Positions 9,256 through 17,455 of a DNA stretch of 64,000 bases are shown in pieces. Both the position numbers and the translations under genes were made by a program. Under the pieces are notes generated by a model. The model saw nothing but the letters and a program-made list of their open reading frames with translations. It was not told the DNA's origin and made no database searches. The stretch comes from Marinobacter salsuginis (lineage in GTDB: Bacteria > Pseudomonadota > Gammaproteobacteria > Pseudomonadales > Oleiphilaceae): positions 682,001 to 746,000 of the forward strand of contig NZ_BGZH01000001.1 in NCBI RefSeq assembly GCF_009617755.1. Reading direction: 5' to 3'. Each line of letters starts with the position of its first letter. Position 1 is the stretch's first letter.

Positions 9256-9283
9256 ATTTTACGGCATCGCCCGTGACAAGCAA
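9256..9283 (-). promoter_or_regulatory. Candidate sigma-70 promoter for the wzi-led polysaccharide operon
   Basis: On the minus strand a -35-like TTGCTT is followed, 16 bases on, by a -10-like TAAAAT, giving a start near 9248. Two copies of TTGTCAC overlap the -35 region and could be an operator. The 157-base gap between wzz2 and wzi, together with the ops site shortly downstream, suggests that the export operon begins here. Based on motif reading only. Confidence 0.4.
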
Positions 9284-9366
9284 GTGACAAAAAGTCTGAC
9301 AGGTGCGGTTTCAGAGGCTTACCGCAGTAAAGAATTGTTAAAGGATCACAAATGCAGGGAAATCGA

Positions 9367-10125
9367 CTAACTTTCGCTCACCCTGGCCCTCATAACGCTG
9401 GCAAACTCCATAAAGAACGCGGAAAAAACACCTCCCATCAATCCGAGCATACCTGCCAAAACAACGATCAGGGTTCGCGCCGGACCAATAGGCTCCGAGC
9501 TTTTTCGGCTTTTAGCCAGAACTTCCATTGGTTGAATTGACTCCAGGGTCGCTTCCAGCGACAAGCGCTTTCCTACGGTTCCTGCTATTGCCTCGCCGGC
9601 GTCGTTGTAACTCTCCAACATGCCGACCGTCTGAGACAGAGACTCTATCTGGCTCTCAAGAGTCCCCTTTACAACCGACACTGCGGCCGACTGACTTTTC
9701 TCTAACTCATTGACCAAATGAGCGTGCGCCCGCCTCACCTCTTCACTCTGCTCAACTGAGGCTTCTGAAGACATTCGAATCAAAGCGGTACTCTCGGGGT
9801 TGACGAAGTTGATATCGAACGGCAAGGGTTGATTATGGCTTGCTTGATATATTGCCTGATATTCAGGAAGCCAACGATTCTCCAGAGTTGCAATAACAGT
9901 ACCCGGCTTTTCAATAAAGGTACCCGGCTCCTTCTCTGCAAGCCCAACGAGAGTGACGTATTCGTACTTGTGAGGCACGAAAAAAGCGTAAATGACCCCC
10001 AAAACCAGTGCAGAGAAAAATACTAGATAGAAGGTTCTCCGATGCTTCAGAAAAATAAAGGCCAGATCCACAAGACTAACTTCATCATCTGCCTCTGATC
10101 GACGCTCTCGCGGCATCTCTTCCAT
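9367..10125 (-). CDS. Second Wzz-family chain-length determinant
   Basis: A 252-residue protein with the Wzz layout: transmembrane segment near residues 31-52 (TFYLVFFSALVLGVIYAFFV), a periplasmic part with a predicted coiled region (about 125-185), and a C-terminal transmembrane segment (IVVLAGMLGLMGGVFSAFFMEFA). It is shorter than the other Wzz here (307 residues) and lies upstream of the export operon, after rfaH with a 93-base gap. Having two Wzz proteins in one locus may mean two polymers or two chain-length classes. A partial Wzz-like anchor for another complex is an alternative. Confidence 0.8.
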   Translation of the reverse strand: MEEMPRERRSEADDEVSLVDLAFIFLKHRRTFYLVFFSALVLGVIYAFFVPHKYEYVTLVGLAEKEPGTFIEKPGTVIATLENRWLPEYQAIYQASHNQPLPFDINFVNPESTALIRMSSEASVEQSEEVRRAHAHLVNELEKSQSAAVSVVKGTLESQIESLSQTVGMLESYNDAGEAIAGTVGKRLSLEATLESIQPMEVLAKSRKSSEPIGPARTLIVVLAGMLGLMGGVFSAFFMEFASVMRARVSES

Positions 10126-10218
10126 TTGCGCCCCTCTGGTGATGCTTTAAGCCAAGGATGCCTCTACTCGGCGCGGGAACCGAATACCCATTATTTTTCT
10201 GGGCAAAGGCCACAACAG

Positions 10219-10698
10219 TTACTTCTTTATAGCAGATACCGGGACTCTTATGCTCTGCTGCTTTTGCATAAAGTTGACAAGCACGATTGCCCGCTCTTCG
10301 CCGTCATAGGCCTGAAAAATAGCATTGATGCCCTCGAAGGGCCCCTCGCTCAGCTGTACGGCCTGCCCCGGCTTGATACCGCCCTGTTCTGCCACTGAGT
10401 CGAGGCTCTCTTTGATATGCCGGATCACGGCATCGTTTATAGGCGCGGGTTTGTTGGCGAAGCCGACAATCCTCAACACACCGCGGGTGGAACGAAGCTT
10501 GGACCACCTGGGGTCAGTCTGCTCAAGGTTTACGAACAGATAGCCAGGGAACAAGGGTTCCAGTTTCTTCGAGCGCTTTCCGCCCTTGATCCTCTCCACA
10601 CTGATTTTTGGGTAAAAGCAGGCGATGTCTTGGTTCTGAAGGTGCTGAAGAGCGCGGTCGCCCTGAGCGGGCTTGTGTTGAAGTGCGTACCAGGTCAT
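10219..10698 (-). CDS. rfaH: RfaH, specialised NusG paralogue (operon-specific antiterminator)
   Basis: The 159-residue protein aligns along its length with E. coli RfaH: MTWYALQHKPAQGDRALQHL at the N-terminus, the conserved EPLFPGYLFVNLE core of the NGN domain (about 47-60), STRGVLRIVGF, and a C-terminal KOW domain (LSEGPFEGINAIF). RfaH binds RNA polymerase paused at ops sites and prevents termination in long surface-polysaccharide operons. Its start overlaps the end of cysQ (ATGA), so it is expressed from the cysQ promoter. The perfect ops match in wzi nearby supports this identity and its target. Confidence 0.92.
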   Translation of the reverse strand: MTWYALQHKPAQGDRALQHLQNQDIACFYPKISVERIKGGKRSKKLEPLFPGYLFVNLEQTDPRWSKLRSTRGVLRIVGFANKPAPINDAVIRHIKESLDSVAEQGGIKPGQAVQLSEGPFEGINAIFQAYDGEERAIVLVNFMQKQQSIRVPVSAIKK

Positions 10699-11471
10699 GG
10701 CCGGGGACTGTACCAGCTTCCCGATGCAACGAAATACGGATTTAACACATTCTGCTTACCATATTTGAGGGGTTCCCCATCCAGTGTCTGCACTTTGCCG
10801 CCGGCAGCCATCAGCACGGCTTGCGCAGCACCGGTATCCCACTCAGAGGTAGGGCCCAGCCGTGGATAGATATCTGCATGCCCCTCGGCGATTCGGCATA
10901 ATTTGAGGGAACTGCCCGCCTGCACCAGCTCATGCTCACCCAATGCCTCGATGAATGCCCGGGTTTCCTCGTTCAGGTGGTTTTTGCTGGCAACAACCCG
11001 TTTCAGGGGTTTAGGTTCTGCCACACAGATGTGATGGACCCTGCCCGTGCGGTCCCGCATATGAGCGCCCTCTCCCACAATGCCCCAGAACGCCTCTTTC
11101 AGGGCAGGCGCGATGACAACCCCCATCACCGGCTGACCATCTTCGATCATGGCGATATTTACCGTGAACTCGCCGGTGCGCTGGGTGAAGTCCTTTGTAC
11201 CGTCGACGGGATCCACCAGCCAGAAGCGCCGCCAGTGTTTGCGCTCTTCCCAGGGGATATCACTGCCCTCCTCCGAGAGGATCGGGATATCCCGGCTGAT
11301 GCTTCTAAGTCCATGGGTGATGATGTCGTGGGCAGCGGTGTCTGCAGCGGTAATGGGCGAATCATCTGCCTTGTAGCTCACCTTGAAGTCAGACTGGTAA
11401 ATGTGCAGCACTTTCTCACTGGCCGCATCAGCCACTTTTATCACGTCCGGGAGGATGGAGCTGTAATGCAT
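10695..11471 (-). CDS. cysQ: CysQ, 3'(2'),5'-bisphosphate nucleotidase
   Basis: A 258-residue member of the inositol monophosphatase superfamily that hydrolyses 3'-phosphoadenosine 5'-phosphate to AMP in sulfur assimilation. The metal-binding signatures are visible: EEGSD near residue 68, WLVDPVDGTKDF near 84-95, and SEWDTGAAQAVL near 208-219. It is the promoter-proximal gene of a cysQ-rfaH unit, overlapping rfaH by four bases. It is divergent from the beta-CASP gene, with a 90-base shared upstream region. Confidence 0.92.
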   Translation of the reverse strand: MHYSSILPDVIKVADAASEKVLHIYQSDFKVSYKADDSPITAADTAAHDIITHGLRSISRDIPILSEEGSDIPWEERKHWRRFWLVDPVDGTKDFTQRTGEFTVNIAMIEDGQPVMGVVIAPALKEAFWGIVGEGAHMRDRTGRVHHICVAEPKPLKRVVASKNHLNEETRAFIEALGEHELVQAGSSLKLCRIAEGHADIYPRLGPTSEWDTGAAQAVLMAAGGKVQTLDGEPLKYGKQNVLNPYFVASGSWYSPRP

Positions 11472-11561
11472 GTGATTCGCTTCCTGCTTCAGATCAAAAC
11501 GTTATGAACTATCATAGGCAATAGTAACACTCCCTCAATAAAGAACGAGAAGGATGGCTCT

Positions 11562-12923
11562 ATGAAACTTCGCTTCCTCGGCGGCACAGGCACAGTCACT
11601 GGCTCCCGCTACCTTCTATCAGATGAGAAACATCGGGTATTGGTGGATTGTGGCATGTACCAGGGCGTCAAAACCTTGCGCCGGCGCAACTGGGCGAAGT
11701 TTCCTGTGGATCCTTCCTCCATTGATGCGGTGGTTCTCACCCATGCGCACATAGACCACTCTGGGTACCTTCCCGCCCTGGTGAAGAATGGATTCAAGGG
11801 CAAGGTTTACTGCACCAAAGCCACCCATGAACTGTGCAAGGTTCTGCTGCCAGATGCCGGCTTTCTGCAGGAGGAAGATGCGAAGTACGCGTTTCGCAAG
11901 AAATTCTCCAAGCACGAAAAACCGGAACCGCTGTTCACCGAGAAAGACGCCTGGGAAGCCCTCAAGCACTTCGAGTCTCTGCACTACCACGAGACGTTCG
12001 AGCCGGTAAAAGGGTTCCAGGTAACCTTTACCCCGGCGGGTCATATTCTGGGCTCGTCCTGTGTGCATGTTCATCACAAGGGCGCAGACAGAACCGTGGT
12101 GTTCAGCGGTGACGTTGGGCGTCAGAACGACATCATCATGCGCCCGCCGGAGCCGCTTCAGAAGGCCGATGTGCTGATCTGCGAATCAACCTACGGGGAT
12201 CGGGCCCACGGAGAAACGGATCCGGAGGCGGAACTGGCTGAAATCATTACCCGCACGGCGGGGCGTGGCGGCATCGTGCTTCTACCGGCCTTTGCCGTTG
12301 GGCGGGCGCAGATGCTGTTGTATGTGATTCACAAAATTATGGGGGACGGGAAGATACCCAAACTGCCGGTTTTCCTGAACAGCCCCATGGCCATCAAGGC
12401 TACTGAGATTTTCTGCAAGCATCATAAAGAGCACAAACTGAACGCCGCTCAATGCGAACTGATTGACGAAAAAACCGAATTTGTCCGCAAGGTGGAGGAA
12501 TCCATTGAACTGGATGCGGTGCGCTACCCCTGCGTGATTATTTCCGCCAGTGGAATGGCTAGCGGTGGACGGGTCCTACACCACCTGAAAACGCTACTCC
12601 CAAATCCCCGCAACAGCGTGGTGTTCGCTGGTTTCCAGGCGCCTGGCACCCGCGGTGATGCACTGGTGAACGGTGCGGAATCAGTGAAGATCCACGGTGA
12701 GTACTGGCCTGTGAAGGCGGAGATTCATAACCTGGATTCTCTCTCTGCACATGGTGACTACAATGAGATTCTGGCGTGGCTGGAGCAAAGCTCTTTGAAC
12801 CCCAAAAAGGTTTACGTCACTCACGGGGAGATGGTCTCGAGTGACGTTATGCGCAAACGGATTCGGGATAAGTTTGGCTGGGATGTTGAGGTGCCCGAGT
12901 TGTTTGAGGAGGTCGAAATCTAG
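11562..12923 (+). CDS. Beta-CASP metallo-beta-lactamase fold RNA-processing exonuclease-like protein
   Basis: A 453-residue protein of the CPSF73/Ysh1-like beta-CASP nuclease family. The metal-binding motif HAHIDHSG (about residues 64-71), the AGHILGSS histidine and GDVGRQND are present, followed by the beta-CASP region (PAFAVGRAQ, SASGMASGGRVLHHL, VFAGFQAPGTRG) and the C-terminal DSLSAHGD and YVTHGE histidines. These mark an active single- or double-strand RNA nuclease of bacterial type. A good AAGGA ribosome site precedes the ATG. It stands alone between divergent cysQ and the convergent second pilin gene. The biological substrate in gammaproteobacteria is not known to me. Confidence 0.88.
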   Translation: MKLRFLGGTGTVTGSRYLLSDEKHRVLVDCGMYQGVKTLRRRNWAKFPVDPSSIDAVVLTHAHIDHSGYLPALVKNGFKGKVYCTKATHELCKVLLPDAGFLQEEDAKYAFRKKFSKHEKPEPLFTEKDAWEALKHFESLHYHETFEPVKGFQVTFTPAGHILGSSCVHVHHKGADRTVVFSGDVGRQNDIIMRPPEPLQKADVLICESTYGDRAHGETDPEAELAEIITRTAGRGGIVLLPAFAVGRAQMLLYVIHKIMGDGKIPKLPVFLNSPMAIKATEIFCKHHKEHKLNAAQCELIDEKTEFVRKVEESIELDAVRYPCVIISASGMASGGRVLHHLKTLLPNPRNSVVFAGFQAPGTRGDALVNGAESVKIHGEYWPVKAEIHNLDSLSAHGDYNEILAWLEQSSLNPKKVYVTHGEMVSSDVMRKRIRDKFGWDVEVPELFEEVEI

Positions 12924-12944
12924 GCCTCCACCTGACTATACTCA

Positions 12945-13343
12945 TCAAGAATTGAGACCTGCACCCTCGGCACATTGCTCATCAGAGATCGGTGCCACGC
13001 CCGTTATTGCGTATGTCACGCTGCCGCGGTCATTAACGGTCGCTACCAAACTACAGGCTTCATTGGTGTACGTGATGTCTGCTGTCACGCCAAGGTCTGC
13101 CGCTGGAGCTATAGATAGCGCAGAATCCGCCGCTATGGCTGTGTTCAGTTCGTCGCAGCCGTTACCCGTTTGAGTACACACCTGCAGTTTCACCACAAAA
13201 GGTGTAGTCGACTTCATTGCAGCGCCGCCCTGGGCGCTGGCTACGTAGGTTTGATATGCCGGGATAGCGACGGCCGCAAGAATGCCGATGATCGCCACGA
13301 CAATCATCAACTCGATCAATGTAAAGCCTTTTTGAGTACGCAT
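12945..13343 (-). CDS. Type IVa pilin, second copy
   Basis: A 132-residue prepilin with a six-residue leader ending in glycine (MRTQKG) cut before Phe, the glutamate at +5 and the classic hydrophobic helix [22 protein letters not shown]. The C-terminal domain has paired cysteines that may form one or two disulfide loops. The last residues are EGAGLNS, so the chain ends in serine, as in pilins glycosylated at the C-terminal serine. It is similar to the other pilin here (14997-15425), but clearly divergent in the surface domain. It has its own sigma-54 promoter and its end lies 21 bases from the end of the convergent beta-CASP gene. Confidence 0.9.
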   Translation of the reverse strand: MRTQKGFTLIELMIVVAIIGILAAVAIPAYQTYVASAQGGAAMKSTTPFVVKLQVCTQTGNGCDELNTAIAADSALSIAPAADLGVTADITYTNEACSLVATVNDRGSVTYAITGVAPISDEQCAEGAGLNS

Positions 13344-13386
13344 TTACTTCTGACACTCCGCCTTGAATTCACTCTACACGTACCCA

Positions 13387-13403
13387 AGCAATACATGTGC
13401 CAA
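13387..13403 (-). promoter_or_regulatory. Sigma-54 promoter of the second pilin gene
   Basis: The minus strand reads TTGGCACATGTATTGCT: a full -24 (TTGGCAC) and -12 (TTGCT) element with the correct spacing. Transcription should start near 13375, about 30 nt before the ATG. The match to the RpoN consensus is essentially perfect. PilR-type activators normally drive such pilin promoters. Confidence 0.85.
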
Positions 13404-13451
13404 AGAAAATTCTATTGGATTTCAACACTCTAATTGGGGAATTGAGGACAA

Positions 13452-14894
13452 CTACTGTCGCGGAAAGTCACCATGTGACCAAAAACGTGGTGAATAGATT
13501 GATCCCTGGCCCTTATAGGTCTGCCGGTCTTCGATATTGTCTTTGTAATAACGCACAACCTCGCCCATCCAAAAAAATCCAGAAACGAGGCACACTACAA
13601 GCACAACACCAACTGAAACGTTCTTTGCGAAGAACACTAAAGGCCGGCTCGTGCGCTCTCGGGTAGCAACTACGGGAGACTGAAATTTACCAAGAAACAT
13701 AGACAATACGAGGAAACCGACCAGCATTGAAGCAGGAGCCATAAACACAGCAGACACACCGGCGTGCACAAATGCCCCAACCGTAGAAGCCATAAGGCCC
13801 GCCATGATTGTTTCTGCCTTTCTCGAAGACCGATGCTCAATGGTCCGAGCCAACACCGATTTTCCAACTCCCGCGACTGCAAATCCGAAGGCAGCGATGC
13901 TGATCCACCCATATTCAGCAGCCCACAGCAAGTACATGTTGTGGGGGTGTCCGAGATGGCTTGAATTATCAAGGGTGTCCGTGATTATACTATGAGTCAA
14001 CCAAGATTGAGGCCCCATACCAAAGGGGAAGTTCACCAAACTCATTTCCCAGGCTTCTCGCCACAGCGGTAGCCGACCCGAGGAATTCAGATCCACACTC
14101 CGCGGCTCTGCAAACCCGAAGAGCATCCAAGGCACAATCAGAGTTAAAACCAACCACAGAATAATCCCTCCAGCCATCTGTCCGACCGCGGCCCTCAACC
14201 ACACGAGAGCAGCTTTTCTCAGGAGCAGACCTACCAGGGCTGCACCGACGATAAGCCCGAGAATGGAACCTCTGGCAGAAGTTGTTATCAGCATCCACCA
14301 CCAAATGGCACCCGAAGAGAAAATAAGAAAACGAACCAAGGGCAAAGCCGACAGCGATTCACAACGCTGAGCCACTGCGAGCAGCGGAATTAGCCAAGTC
14401 GCAAGATGACTCCAGTAGCGAATATTGGGAACCCCCCACGTGATTACTTCATCAATGTCTGGATTCTTGTCTGATAGCGCAAGGCCATAGTTCATAAGGG
14501 AAACGCAACCATACAGCAATGCAAGGATGCCAATAAGAATGCTCGCTCTGCCTATGGCGATGTCCAATTCTTCTATTCTGGAAAGATAAGCACCAAACAG
14601 GAAAACTGAAAGGAAAAAGAACCCGAACATCAGAGGCTCTACTCGATAAGTCGAGATGCATAGCTCGCCGAGCACGAACACAGTTAGAAAGGGTAATATC
14701 CAAAAAAGCCAATCGCCCGAAGAGTCCGTTCGACGAAAGGCCAACTTTTGGAACAAGAGAAAGCAAGTTGTTAACCAGATCGCAATGCAAAGAACGAAGC
14801 GCTGATCGGAATACGCCCACGAGGTGCCGGGCAGCAGCACGGCGAACAGCCCAACTCCAGTAAGCAGCAGCGTCAAACCCAACAACAATGGCAT
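13452..14894 (-). CDS. Wzy/WaaL-family membrane protein, probable pilin O-oligosaccharyltransferase (TfpO/PglL-like)
   Basis: A 480-residue protein with about eleven to twelve hydrophobic segments and a large loop containing HLGHPHNMYLLWAAEYG (about residue 310-326), the hallmark HPHN motif of O-antigen ligases and pilin oligosaccharyltransferases. Its place directly downstream of a pilin gene, and between two pilins that both end in serine, matches the pilA-tfpO arrangement of Pseudomonas and Acinetobacter, where the enzyme adds a glycan to the C-terminal serine. It is separated from the upstream pilin by a terminator, so expression would depend on read-through. A general O-antigen ligase remains possible. 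Confidence 0.75.
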   Translation of the reverse strand: MPLLLGLTLLLTGVGLFAVLLPGTSWAYSDQRFVLCIAIWLTTCFLLFQKLAFRRTDSSGDWLFWILPFLTVFVLGELCISTYRVEPLMFGFFFLSVFLFGAYLSRIEELDIAIGRASILIGILALLYGCVSLMNYGLALSDKNPDIDEVITWGVPNIRYWSHLATWLIPLLAVAQRCESLSALPLVRFLIFSSGAIWWWMLITTSARGSILGLIVGAALVGLLLRKAALVWLRAAVGQMAGGIILWLVLTLIVPWMLFGFAEPRSVDLNSSGRLPLWREAWEMSLVNFPFGMGPQSWLTHSIITDTLDNSSHLGHPHNMYLLWAAEYGWISIAAFGFAVAGVGKSVLARTIEHRSSRKAETIMAGLMASTVGAFVHAGVSAVFMAPASMLVGFLVLSMFLGKFQSPVVATRERTSRPLVFFAKNVSVGVVLVVCLVSGFFWMGEVVRYYKDNIEDRQTYKGQGSIYSPRFWSHGDFPRQ

Positions 14895-14904
14895 TTCGTT
14901 GGCT

Positions 14905-14940
14905 CACCCTCAAAAAAAAACCCCCATGCTTCGCACGAGG
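14905..14940 (-). terminator. Rho-independent terminator after the major pilin gene
   Basis: On the minus strand the sequence AGCCCTCGTGCGAAGCATGGGG forms a stem with a small GAA loop and one G-T pair, followed by a run of nine T. It lies about 55 bases after the pilin stop and before the glycosyltransferase gene, which would make the pilin message far more abundant than that of the enzyme. Confidence 0.75.
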
Positions 14941-14996
14941 GCTTTCCGATCGACTTTGGCAAGAAGATTTGTTATGTCTTGCCTATGACTCGACGA

Positions 14997-15425
14997 TTAG
15001 CTGTCAAGTCCTGCGCCGTCCAAACACTGCTGAACGTCCACAGTCGCGTCAGCCGCGACGGCCATGGTGTAGTCCACGATTCCGCTCGGTGCAACCTCAG
15101 CAGTGAGAACACACTGACCGTTGTCCCAAGTCAGATCGATATCAGCGCCTTGAGCAGCGGCGGTGCCGTTTGCAAAACTCAGCTGATCGACAGCAGCAAC
15201 AGCTTCAGTCAGGGAAGTACCGTTTGCACCATCGCAGTCGATACCAGTCTGGGTACAAACCTGAGCCTTACCGACGTAAGGGTTGATGCCCTTCATTACC
15301 GCACTACCTTGGGAAGTTGCGACGTACTCCTGATAAGCAGGAATCGCAACTGCCGCCAGAATACCGATAATCGCTACAACGATCATCAGTTCGATCAAGG
15401 TAAAACCCTTTTGCATTGTCTTCAT
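14997..15425 (-). CDS. pilA: Type IVa major pilin (PilA-like)
   Basis: A 142-residue prepilin: leader MKTMQKG cut before Phe, Glu at +5, N-terminal helix [27 protein letters not shown], then a beta-rich domain with four cysteines and the ending CLDGAGLDS. The final serine is the expected glycan acceptor if the neighbouring enzyme is TfpO-like. A strong terminator downstream and a sigma-54 promoter upstream fit a highly expressed major pilin. It is divergent from pilB, the usual arrangement in pseudomonads. Confidence 0.93.
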   Translation of the reverse strand: MKTMQKGFTLIELMIVVAIIGILAAVAIPAYQEYVATSQGSAVMKGINPYVGKAQVCTQTGIDCDGANGTSLTEAVAAVDQLSFANGTAAAQGADIDLTWDNGQCVLTAEVAPSGIVDYTMAVAADATVDVQQCLDGAGLDS

Positions 15426-15486
15426 GAGTCAATCTCTCCGATTTTTGGTCAGTCTCGCTCAAGCCAGAGCGGCCTGACTCATAGAA

Positions 15487-15503
15487 AGCATCAAGCGTGC
15501 CAA
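15487..15503 (-). promoter_or_regulatory. Sigma-54 promoter of pilA
   Basis: The minus strand reads TTGGCACGCTTGATGCT: a perfect -24 box TTGGCACG and a -12 box ATGCT with the invariant GC, correctly spaced. The start would be near 15475, about 50 nt before the pilA ATG. The remaining 312 bases between pilA and pilB (15426-15737) hold this promoter and the unrecognised pilB promoter, with no gene seen. Confidence 0.85.
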
Positions 15504-15737
15504 AACCTAAAGTTAAAAAATAGCTATTTAAAATCAGAAACTTAGACCGAAATGACAATCAAGCCACTCTGCCGACTAAAGGTTCAGTAGGTCGCGCTTC
15601 GTCAGGGAGTGACAATTTTTGTCACGAAAACTTCAGTTAATGACCTTGCTTTCCAAACTCACCGTGTCCATCTAAACTCTCTCCTATTCACTCTGAACGC
15701 AGTTTCAGCCACTTATAAGACTCTCTTGAACGATTCT

Positions 15738-17453
15738 ATGGCAACTGACAGCAGCAAAGTAACTCTCACCGGCTTGGCACGACGTTTCGTTGAGGACGGG
15801 CTTCTAGACGAAGCGACTGCGAAAGACGCATTCATTCAAGCCTCACAAAATCGAATACCGTTGATCACCTACCTGGTTCAGAACAACCTGGCAGATAGCA
15901 GCGGGCTGGCATTCTCGGCTGCCATGGAATTCGGTGTTTCTGTATTGGATCTCTCGGCGTTTGCGACGGAAATGATTCCGGAGAAGGTTGTCGACGAAAA
16001 GCTGATCCGGAAGCACAACGCTCTGCCTATTTACAAGCGCGGAAACCGGCTGTTTATTGCGGTTTCTGACCCAACCAATATCCAGGCGCTTGATGAGTTC
16101 AAATTCAACACAGGCCTGAGCACCGATGCGGTATTGGTAGACGATGCGAAACTCCGTGATTCTATCGAGAAATATCTGGAGTCTCAGGATACCTCCATGG
16201 GGGATCTCGAGGATGCAGACCTCGAGGGCGTAGAGACAGAGGGCGGCGAACAAGAGGACGACAACGCCGTTACTGCCAGTGACGTGGACGACGCCCCCAT
16301 CGTTAAGTATGTGAACAAGATGCTTCTGGATGCGATTCGCGGTGGCGCATCGGATGTTCACTTTGAACCCTATGAAAAAATATATCGGGTTCGGTACCGC
16401 ACGGACGGTATTTTGAAGGAAGTGTCGCGGCCTTCCATCAAGTTGGCGCCAAAAATTTCTGCCCGGGTAAAAATCATGGCGCAGCTCGATATTTCCGAGC
16501 GGCGTGTGCCTCAGGATGGCCGGATTAAGATGAAACTGTCCAAGACCAAGGCCATCGATTTCCGGGTGAACACCCTCCCCACCCTTTGGGGCGAGAAGAT
16601 CGTGCTGCGGATTCTCGATCCTAGCCAGGCCAAGCTGGGCATTGATGTTCTCGGTTATGAGGAAGACCAGAAGCAGATCTACCTTGAAGCGCTTGAACAA
16701 CCTCAAGGCATGATCCTGGTAACCGGACCAACTGGCTCCGGTAAAACGGTTTCGCTCTATACAGGCCTGAACATCCTGAACACCGCCGAAAGGAATATCT
16801 CTACTGCCGAGGATCCAGCCGAGATCAACCTTGAAGGTATTAACCAGGTTAACGTGAATACCAAGGTGGGGCTTGGCTTTGCGGAAGCGTTGAGAGCTTT
16901 CCTCCGTCAGGACCCCGACGTAATCATGGTGGGCGAGATTCGGGACCTGGAGACCGCCAATATAGCGATCAAGGCGGCACAAACCGGTCACCTTGTACTT
17001 TCTACCCTTCACACCAACAGCGCCGCTGAAACGCTTACCCGCATGATGAACATGGGCGTTCCCTCATTCAACATCGCTACATCCGTGAGTGTGATTATCG
17101 CGCAGCGACTGGGCCGACGGCTTTGCAACAGCTGCAAGCAGGCTGCAGACATCCCCAAAGACGTGCTTTTGGCGGAGGGGTTCACACAGGAACAAATTGA
17201 TACAGGCTTCACGTTGTACCGCCCCAAAGGCTGTGATAAATGCAATGGAGGATATAAAGGCCGCGTTGGTATTTACGAAGTGGTCAAGATTACCGACGAG
17301 CTGGCAAACATGATTATGGAAGAGGCCAGCTCTATCAAAATTGCTAAACAGGCTCAGGCAGACGGTTTCCGTAATCTGCGGCAGGCAGCGCTTCTGAAAG
17401 TGATTCAGGGTGTGACCAGTCTTGAGGAAGCCAACCGCGTGACGAAGGATTAG
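15738..17453 (+). CDS. pilB: PilB, type IV pilus extension ATPase
   Basis: A 571-residue GspE/PilB-family hexameric ATPase that powers pilin polymerisation. It has the N-terminal MshEN-type domain, Walker A GPTGSGKT near residue 330, the Asp box, Walker B-like DPDVIMVGEIRD near 393, and a C-terminal zinc site made of two CxxC motifs (CNSC and CDKC). I chose ATG 15738 (MATDSSK) because it gives the family length. The open frame extends to 15609 without a ribosome site. pilC follows two bases after the stop. Confidence 0.95.
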   Translation: MATDSSKVTLTGLARRFVEDGLLDEATAKDAFIQASQNRIPLITYLVQNNLADSSGLAFSAAMEFGVSVLDLSAFATEMIPEKVVDEKLIRKHNALPIYKRGNRLFIAVSDPTNIQALDEFKFNTGLSTDAVLVDDAKLRDSIEKYLESQDTSMGDLEDADLEGVETEGGEQEDDNAVTASDVDDAPIVKYVNKMLLDAIRGGASDVHFEPYEKIYRVRYRTDGILKEVSRPSIKLAPKISARVKIMAQLDISERRVPQDGRIKMKLSKTKAIDFRVNTLPTLWGEKIVLRILDPSQAKLGIDVLGYEEDQKQIYLEALEQPQGMILVTGPTGSGKTVSLYTGLNILNTAERNISTAEDPAEINLEGINQVNVNTKVGLGFAEALRAFLRQDPDVIMVGEIRDLETANIAIKAAQTGHLVLSTLHTNSAAETLTRMMNMGVPSFNIATSVSVIIAQRLGRRLCNSCKQAADIPKDVLLAEGFTQEQIDTGFTLYRPKGCDKCNGGYKGRVGIYEVVKITDELANMIMEEASSIKIAKQAQADGFRNLRQAALLKVIQGVTSLEEANRVTKD

Positions 17454-17455
17454 AC

